DNA of 64,000 nt from Saussurea involucrata. Taxonomy: Eukaryota > Streptophyta > Magnoliopsida > Asterales > Asteraceae. A program made the position numbers and the translations under genes. This document shows positions 56,582-64,000 of the stretch, in pieces. The stretch lies in contig CM066321.1 of assembly GCA_033807775.1 (NCBI GenBank), forward strand, positions 39,656,850-39,720,849, written 5' to 3'. The notes under the pieces were generated by a model that had not been told where the DNA came from, did no database searches, and was given only the letters and a program-made list of their open reading frames with translations. The number at the start of each line of letters is the position of its first letter. Position 1 is the first letter of the stretch.

Positions 56582-58248
56582 ATTCTTTTCCTTTACCTGA
56601 AATATTAAGTCAAGAAGTCATAAATCTGCGTAATGAACTGAATGACACACTAAATAAATTAGCATGTTCTGAAAACGAGTATGCTAGTTTATTTCGTGAA
56701 ATTGAAATAATGGAACCATGTGTTGGAGAATTAACAAAAACTCTACAAAACGAAAGAAAGAAGAATAGTGAGTTGAAACAACAGGTTGATAATGCTGAAT
56801 TTGAGATAAAAGACAAATGTTCTGAAATCAAAAATCTCAAAGCTCAACGTGATCAATTTGAATCAGAAAAATTAGTACTTGATTCTCAATTATCTGAATT
56901 GAACAAGCAAATCAAAGATTTAGAATCAAAGAATAAAGAAAGTGATTTTTCTTTGACAAATCTTTCAGAAAAGAATTCAGAATTTTTAAACAAAATTGAA
57001 AGTTTGGAAAAGAAGCTGTATTTGAGAGATCAATCTGCTCAAACAATTTTCATGAACAAGCCAAGACATGTAAACAATGTCAATAAATATTGGGGACTTG
57101 GTTATGAATGTCCAAAATATGGTGCCAAAGCTTTCAAAGCAGTACCGACAGTGTATAATTTCGAATGTTTAAGGTACGCACGATATTGGCCCGATTTTGA
57201 AGTTTATTGGACTGATGAAAAGGAAACACAAAAAGAAGAACAAAGAAAAAGATCTTTAACAACTCATATTCAACTTCCATTTTGCTATACTAATGAGACG
57301 TTGAAGATTCTCAACAATCTAGATAAACCACTTCCAGATAACTACTTTGACATAAATGCTACAAATCCAGTTACTAATAATCAAGTTGTTGTAACTAAGA
57401 AATATGTTCCTACGTTGGTTCTAGAAGAGAAAATAGCTGAACTTGAGATCTCTCTTGCTGAACAAAAGATCAAATATGATTATGAAAATGATCGCCTTTC
57501 AACTATTTTCTCAACTACTTTTAAGGAAATATATTCTTGTTACAATGACGAAGTGAAAAAGGAAACTGGTAGAATTGAACATGCTTTGATCAAAAAGTTT
57601 TCTGAATCATCAAAGAACATTTTTGATGGTAAACAAAAGATTGATCAAAAATGTCTCAAACTCTCAAAGAAAGTGGTAGATCTTGAGAATATTCTTCTTT
57701 CTGAGCATACCAATTTGGAAAATGAGAAAGTCAACTTTGTAAACCAAATCAATTCATTTGAAAAGAAGTTGACTGATTTGTTAAAGACAAAAGTTGAATT
57801 AGAGATTGTGTTAGAAAACGAAAGAAAAGAATTTGCTTTGAAAAACTGGTTCAATCTTGAAGAAAGCAACTTTCTTAAAGAACAGAAATGTGAACTTTCT
57901 CAAAAAGTGATGACATTAGAAAATTTTTTGAAAGAAGAAAAACCTAATATAATGTCTGATTTTGAAGATTTTTTCAATCTTGAAAGAGCACAGTTTGAAA
58001 TTGAGAAAGTAATTTTTGAAAATGAGAAATATTCTCATGAAATGAGAATAATTGAGCTTTCTCAAGAGGTGGATGAGTTAGAAAAGGAATTAGCAAAAGA
58101 AAGAAAAGAAAATGCTTTCAAAAATTGGAGTTCACCCGAGTCCACCAAAGATTTTGAAGTTCACAACGCCGATTCTGATTCGGATTGTGATTATGAACCA
58201 AACGAGAAGGTTTTTGAAACCAAGTCAAAACCAATAGAAAATGAATAA
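56524..58248 (+). pseudogene. Copia-4 gag extension: long coiled coil with WGLGY domain
   Basis: 574 codons open. Residues about 20-180 form a heptad-rich coiled coil; NVNKYWGLGYECPKYGAKAF follows near 190, then a conserved block to about 300 (LPDNYFDINA). A second long coiled coil runs from about 310 to 560. The same order is seen in Copia-2 (13957-15173), where the coils are shorter. The frame ends at a TAA (58246), probably a mutation within a longer polyprotein, since related sequence continues to 59100. The apparent start MPSRIRS is a frame boundary, not a true start. Confidence 0.8.
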
Positions 58249-59100
58249 GGAAAAGCTTGTGCATTTGATTTCTCAAAGAAACTTCCGGACCATACTGATT
58301 TTATTATTTCTGAAGAAAAAGAAGAAAGCAAAAGGAAAGATGATCTGAAAAGGATTTCTAAGAAGATTGAGTTGAATACTACTTCTGAACCTAAAATCAA
58401 TAATTCTTGTATGAAATGCAATAATAGTGAAAAGACTTATGTTTAAGATCTATTATCACTTGCAAGAAAGAATATCAATTGTGTTCAATGTGGTAGTCAT
58501 TCATTTCAATCATCTCAAGAAAGTCCAATTATAATAACATCTATTTCTTATATAAACAAAGAAAAATCTTCGAGTACTTTCTATAAAGGTGAGTGTTCAA
58601 ACACGAAGAATCCACCTTTAGAGAAAAGCAAGAAGGATAAAATGTCAAAGAATTCTCAAGTTCAGAGTTCTAAGGATTCTAACTCTAAATCTTCTGTTCT
58701 TTTCGATAATTCTAGGAATCCGAAGAAGAAAGAACACGAATGGAGGGTAAAGCAAACGACGTCTGATTCATCCAAACAAAATGACAAAAATAGTAGTTTT
58801 TCAAAGAATAAACAAGTTGGTGTGAGTAATAAAAATTCTTTTGTAAAGTCATACAAAGATTACTCGAAAGACAAGTTGTTGGATTTCAAAAATGGTGAAT
58901 GTTTTTGTTATGTTTGTGGATATGAAAGTTCGTTTGCTATGCCTGGGTCTTGTTGTTGGGATAATTCTTACTTTATTCCAAGTGTTAAAAGAAAATAAAA
59001 TTTGAAGAAAAAGAAGAAGACACAAATGTCTAAACTCAAGGTTTCTCAAGCTAATAAAAAAGGACCCAATACTCAATGGGTACCTAAAACTGTTTCAATC
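58249..59100 (+). pseudogene. Copia-4 gag tail with degenerate second zinc knuckle
   Basis: Lys/Ser-rich remnants in several frames (58642-58998 open), with CFCYVCGYESSF at about 58905, which looks like the second knuckle of this lineage but lacks its His/Cys spacing. NKKGPNTQWVPK (about 59055) marks the approach to the protease, matching NTQGPIYRWVPK in Copia-2. Confidence 0.65.
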
Positions 59101-62100
59101 TGATTGATGCAGAAACATAAGTTATGGTATTTAGATTCGGGATGTTCGAAGCATTAGACAGGCCAAAGACACATGCTAACCAATTTTGTGGAAAAAGATC
59201 TTGGCCGTGTAAGGTTTGGAAACAATCAGGTTGCTCCTATCAAAGGTTTTGGAGATATCATTCAAGACAATATTACGATAAAGAAGGTTAACTATGTTGA
59301 AGGATTGGAGCACAACCTTTTCAGTATAGGACAGTTTTGCGATAAGGATTTGGAAGTGCACTTCAAGAAGACAAAATGTTGTGTCAAAACCGAGAAAGGA
59401 ACAGATCTTCTTGTTGGAACTCGCAAGTCAGACCTGTACACAATCAACTTGGCAGCTATCAAACCAACCAATGAAGTGTGTCTTTTATCCAAAGCTTCAG
59501 AAGAACAAAGTTGGCTATGGCACCGACGGTTAACTCATTTAAAAATTCGATACATTCACAAGCTGGTTTTAGGAGATTCAGTTCGGGGGCTTCCATCTTT
59601 GAAATTCAATACCGAAAATCTATGTGATGCGTGTGAGAAAGGAAAGATGAAGAGGGTTCCTCACAAGCCTAAACCGGAACCGACAACGAAGAGTATACTT
59701 GAGATGTTGCATGTGGATTTGTGCGGTCCAATGAAAACGGAAAGCATAAATGGGAGGACTACGTCTTGGTAATAGTCGATGATTTCTCATGATACACATG
59801 GGTTAAGTTTCTAAGGTCAAAAGATGAAACTTCAGAACTTCTTATTGGTGTTATCAAGGCAGCTCAGAACAACATGCAGATCTCAGTAAAAACCGTGCGT
59901 TCGGATAATGGTACATAATTTAAGAACAGAATCCTAGGTGATTTCTATGAATCAAATGGGATTATGCAACAATTTTCTGCCGCCAAAACTCCTGAACAAA
60001 ACGGTGTTGTAGAACGACGTAACATAACGTTAGTCGAGTCTGCGAGAACAATGTTGGCATACTCAAAGCAACCTCTCTTCTTATGGGCCGAAGTCGTGGC
60101 AACCTCATGTTACACACAGAATCGTTCTGTCATACACCGCCAGTTTAATAAAACTCCTTATGAAATCATGAATAACCGGAAACCTAACATAAAACATTTT
60201 CGTGTTTTTGGTTGTAGGTGTTATGTTCTAAACGACAAAGAACAACGGAATAAGTTCAGTCCAAAGGCGATTGATGGTATCTTCGTTGGATACTCTTTTT
60301 CATCGGCGTCATATAGGATATATCTGAAGTAATCAAGGAATATAATGGAGAGTGTCAATGTCAAATTCGACGAACATCACGAATTGGCTTCTGACCAAAA
60401 CAGTTCAGGACCCGTTATAACTGGAATTTTAGCTTCTGGACATCTCAGTTCAGAACCTGCTTCAACTTCTAATCAGGATCAACCTTCAACCTCAAAATCT
60501 CAATTAACTGATCTTGATTTATTATTTGATGAATTCTATGATGAATTTTATGGTACTTACAATAATTCTACTAATTCTAACAGGATGGTACAAGCACCTA
60601 CAACTATTTCCGCTGCGACAACTACTCAAAATGGTGCATCTACTTCAACACCGGTTGATGTTTCCACTCCTGTTCAGAATGTTCAAGTACCAGAAGTTGT
60701 TATTCCACAACAAGAGACTACAACTACTGTGGAAGGATCAACACAAAATCCAAGTTCTTCGGTTACTGAACCAACCATTCCTCAGTCACAACCGGAATCT
60801 TCTAGTATTCCTACAGAATTTCCAAGTGCTGAACCACTGGTTTCTCCAACCGAAGAAGAGACGAATGCTACTCTTGAAAATGTTCAAGAATCCTATGCTC
60901 CTCACCCTCATACAACCAAGTGGACGAAGGCTCATCCGATTCACCAAATAATCGGTGACCCAAGTTCACCAGTTCAAACTCGTTCATCTGCTTTATGTGC
61001 TACCGTAAATGAGTGCATGTTCTCAATGTTTTTAAGTAACATTGAACCACTCACAGTAAAAGAAGCCTTAAATGATCCGGATTGGATTTTAGCTATATAA
61101 GAAGAGATAAATCAATTCGAAGCGTTAAAGGTATGGAGGTTAGTTCCAAGACCAGCCGATAAAAGCATCATTGGAACAAAGTGGGTGTTCAAAAACAAGA
61201 AAGATGAAGATGGCATCATAGTTCATAACAAAGCGAGACTTGTAGCTAAAGGCTATCGACAACAAGAAGGGATAGATTACGATGAGACTTACGCTCCAGT
61301 CGCACGCATTGAAGCAATCCGAATATTTTTGGCGTACGCGGCATACAAAAACTTTACGGTCTATCAGATGGACGTAAAGACAACATTTCTTAATGGAATA
61401 CTAAAAGAGGAGGTATATGTCTCACAACCCGAAGGATTTGTAGACAAGGAGAATCCAAATCACGTTTACATTTTGGATAAAGCCTTATATGGGTTGAAAC
61501 AAGCCCCGCGCGCTTGGTACGATGTTCTATCTCAATTTCTACTCGTCTCGGGCTTTGAAAAAAGTAAGGTTGATACGACTTTGTTTATCAAACGTTAAGA
61601 CGGTGAGATGGTAATAGTACAAATATATGTAGATGATATTATATTCGGTGCATCTAACCCTGGTTTATGTACATGGTTTTCTGATCTGATGACTACTAGA
61701 TTTCAGATGAGCATGATGGGGGAGATTAACTTCTTCCTAGGATTGCAAGTGAAACAATTTTCCACGGGGATATTCATCAACCAATCAAAGTATATATTTG
61801 ACATTTTGAAGAAATTCAAAATGGAAAATTGTACTTCCATTGGAACACCGATGGCAACACAATCAAAGATCGGTCCAGATCCTCATGGTAAGGAAACTGA
61901 TATACGACACTATCGAGGTATGGTCGGATCTTTAATGTATTTAACTGCTAGTCGCCCGGATATTATGTTCGCTACTTGTCTTTGTGCGAGATTTCAGGCG
62001 AATCCTAAGGAATCTCATGTAGGAGCCGTCAAACGCATCTTCCGCTATCTCAAAGGAACTCCCTACCTTGGTCTATGGTATCCCAAAGGCACGGGATTCG

Positions 62101-62573
62101 AGCTAACAGCCTACTCCGACGCAGATCATGGTGGTAGTTTATTGGACCGGAAAAGCACATCCGGACATATCCAATTCGTGGGTGATAAGTTGGTAAGTTG
62201 GGCGTCTAAGAAACAGAACTGCGTGTCACTTTCTACGGCGGAGGCAGAATATGTCGTGGCCGCTAGTTGTTGCTCACAAGTCATCTGGATGAAAACCCAA
62301 CTGACGGATTTTGCGTGTAAGTATGAAAAGATTCCAATCTATTGTGATAGCAAGTCCGCAATAGCAATATCTGTGAATCCGGTTCAACACACGAAAACCA
62401 AGCACATCGAAGTACGGTATCATTTTATTAAAGATCACGTCGAAAAAGGTACAATTGAACTCTATTTTGTTTCTACTGAATTTCAACTAGCCGACTTGTT
62501 TACCAAGGCTTTGGATGAGAAACGTTTCAACTTTCTTGTCTCAAAGCTAGGTATGTTGAATTTGAAAGTTTGA
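59101..62573 (+). pseudogene. pol: Copia-4 pol: protease, integrase, RT, RNase H, with stops
   Basis: Protease LWYLDSGCSKH with a TAG directly after (59154). Pre-integrase finger WLWHRRLTHL..CDACEKGKMKR. Integrase core MLHVDLCGP (about 59710), VRSDNGT (about 59900), EQNGVVERRN (about 59995). RT has KWVFKNKKDEDG, ARLVAKGYRQQEG, YVDDI intact at about 61626. RNase H includes AYSDADHGG, CVSLSTAEAEYV and HTKTKHIEVRYHFIKDH, ending at 62573. Breaks: one-base shift near 59755, TGA near 59789, TAA near 59916, 60330, 61098 and 61596. Several breaks are consistent with C-to-T change. The linker 60345-60950 is Thr/Ser/Pro-rich. Confidence 0.92.
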
Positions 62574-63060
62574 TAAGTCATAATTTTTATTCAACATTTT
62601 GAAAATAATTCTTAGTCATTCAAATTTTGATAAATTTGAGTGAAGAATACTTATTTTCATAATATTGAATATTCATTATGATTTGTTCAAATTTAGATTT
62701 CTTTCAGTTGTTTACAAACTAGATTTCAATTTTATTCTTTTTACCGTATGTACTTCAATTGCTATTATGTGTGCAGTTTTATGTGTGGTTCATATGTTTA
62801 GGGGGAGCTATAAATATTTGTGATCATGTTTCAAGGGGGAGCGTTCAACAAATAAGAGGTGTTTGATCCAAACAACAAAGGTAAGTGTTCTATCTCAAAT
62901 GATTTTCGCAAACCCTACTTGATGAAAATGATTTTATCAAGACATATGCATCTTTGTAGGGGGAGCAAAATATTTTCAAAGAACACTGAACTACTTTTAA
63001 TCTGAAAAGTTCAAATTTTTGAAAAGTTCAAAGTTCAAAATTTGAAAAAATTTCCAAGTC
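62574..63060 (+). other. Copia-4 post-pol spacer with three PPT-like tracts
   Basis: AT-rich and without a gene. AGGGGGAGC-like tracts occur near 62800, 62833 and 62958, each resembling the Copia PPT, but no LTR start (TGTTAGTG) follows within the window. Confidence 0.7.
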
Positions 63061-63400
63061 TGGAAAGTAGTCGCACAAGTCTTATACGACTAGCAATCCT
63101 AGTCGTACACGCCTTGTACGAAAGTTAATGTTCCAGCACGACAGTCGTACATCTCTTGAACGAGAGTTACTGTTCCCACACGACAGTCGCACAAGCCTTA
63201 TCCGACTAGCAATCCTAGTCGTACATGCTTTGTACGACAGTCACTGTTCATATTGTCAAGTCGTAGATGCTTTGTCCGACTAGCAATCCTAGTCGTACAA
63301 GCATCGTACGACAATTACTGTTCATGAATTTCACCTTAGTCGCACCTTCATCCTACGACTAATATGAGGTACTCGTGCATCGCTTCGTACGACTACCTGA
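63061..63400 (+). repeat. GTCGTAC/GTACGAC array after Copia-4 pol
   Basis: About ten units similar to the leader array. CGACTAGCAATCCTAGTCG occurs three times (about 63086, 63208, 63279), a palindrome-like core (CGACTAG..CTAGTCG), mixed with GTACGACAGTTACTGTTC units. Confidence 0.92.
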
Positions 63401-63600
63401 CACGTGTCGGTCAAACCATGGACCAATCATTTAATGACATGTGTCACCCAACCTGAGTTCCATATATAGTGCGATTTTTTTTCAAAGTCTTTTCATTTTC
63501 CGACTTTCGTTGTACACGACTCTCTCACAAACTTAGAAATCGATTTGGATCATTGTTGCTGTTTCATTGTTCCTGTGGATTCTAAATCGATTCAGGTATC
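63400..63600 (+). promoter_or_regulatory. Promoter-like module after Copia-4 pol
   Basis: CACGTGTC (63401-63408), AAACCATGG (63414), CCAAT (63424-63428), CATGTGTCA and CATATATAG (63461-63469) in order, then a pyrimidine-rich stretch and CAGGTATC near 63595, which would fit a 5' splice site. The order matches the Copia-3 module at 53898-54057. An internal promoter for a downstream accessory ORF is plausible; that ORF would lie beyond 64000. Confidence 0.5.
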
Positions 63601-63834
63601 ATCATTCATCTGTCTTTATCGTATTTCATTGTTTAAATCATCTGTTCGAGTTATTTTTTTGGCAAAGTCGATAAGGGTTTTTGAAAACCCTTCGTAAATC
63701 ACTCATATTGTTAGTTTTAGAATGAAAAGAAATTAGGATAGCATTTCTGTTAGAAAAACGACTCTAGGATACTTGTTTTCTAAGCCTAATTTCTTGAAAA
63801 TCATAGATCTGGGTTTGAGTGTTCATCTTTGTTA

Positions 63835-64000
63835 GAACATTCAAAACTGTCGCACAACATAGTGTTCTTCATTCTTCAAAACTGTCGCACAAAACTGCAA
63901 CTCATAACTGTCGTACGACTTGCGTACGACAACTCCTAGTCGTATAGCTTTGTCCGACAGTTAGTGTCATGCGACTCGACATGTTGTACGACAGTAACCC
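63835..64000 (+). repeat. GTCGTAC/GTACGAC array, second block
   Basis: AACTGTCGCACAA occurs twice, then GTCGTACGACTTGCGTACGAC and further units up to the window edge. It sits downstream of the promoter-like module, in the position of a leader, and so repeats the design of the genomic leader at 54840-55180. The stretch 63600-63834 holds no gene that I can see. Confidence 0.85.

Noticed and set aside
1..64000. Host protein-coding genes, tRNAs or rRNAs
   Set aside because: Every long conserved frame belongs to a mobile element, and no tRNA or rRNA sequence was recognised apart from primer-site complements.

Overview
This is non-genic, repeat-packed plant nuclear DNA. I see no host gene, tRNA or rRNA. 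Nearly all of it is LTR retrotransposons of the Ty1/copia and Ty3/gypsy (Athila) types, nested in each other and in small DNA transposons (hAT, Tourist-like MITEs, long inverted-repeat elements). TG...CA LTRs, initiator-Met primer sites (TGGTATCAGAGC), an Athila-type primer site and AT-rich filler indicate a eudicot. The post-pol accessory ORF of one Copia element resembles a family I know mainly from Asteraceae, so a composite such as lettuce or a relative is my best guess (inference).

Layout. 1-1558: old repeat debris, perhaps an inverted Athila-like LTR fragment. 1559-10773: a four-deep nest. A long inverted-repeat element holds a Tourist-like MITE, which holds a hAT element (2053-10003, 8-bp TSD ATTATATT), which holds Copia-1 (3284-9480, TSD CTTTT). 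10841-40958: another Tourist-like MITE split by Copia-2 (11076-40819, TSD AGATT). Copia-2 contains soloLTR-1 (11376-12210), an inverted fragment of the same LTR (13563-13956), non-autonomous element LARD-1 (15174-22774, minus strand, TSD CTGAT) and Athila-1 (27600-39897, TSD GAACG). 41052-46252: MITEs and a long inverted-repeat element interrupted by soloLTR-2 (42139-44474, TSD CAAAA). 46444-47331: soloLTR-3, minus strand. 47429-54216: Copia-3, a related element on the plus strand, broken near its 3' end by Copia-4 (54217 to beyond 64000).

State of the elements. Athila-1 looks intact: LTRs without a difference I could see, a 1812-codon gag-pol frame and a second 681-codon frame. LARD-1 is also recent (about two LTR differences noticed) but has no coding capacity. 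Copia-1 kept only a damaged gag. Copia-2 lost integrase, RT and RNase H but kept an accessory ORF. Copia-3 and Copia-4 keep all pol domains but carry several stops and frameshifts.

Most interesting pattern. Almost every retrotransposon family here has its own short, mostly palindromic word repeated in its LTRs, leader, coding linkers or 3' region: TTCGGCAA/TTGCCGAA (Copia-1), TCCGGATCC (Copia-2), TTCGCAA..TTGCGAA (LARD-1), CCCACAGTGGG (Athila-1), GCGAAAGTGACA palindrome (soloLTR-2), TCAGCGATCGCTGA (Copia-3 family), GTCGTAC/GTACGAC (Copia-4). In Copia-3 the word even falls on normally conserved integrase and RT positions. I know of no description of this as a general property. Promoter-like modules after pol in Copia-3 and Copia-4 are a second lead.
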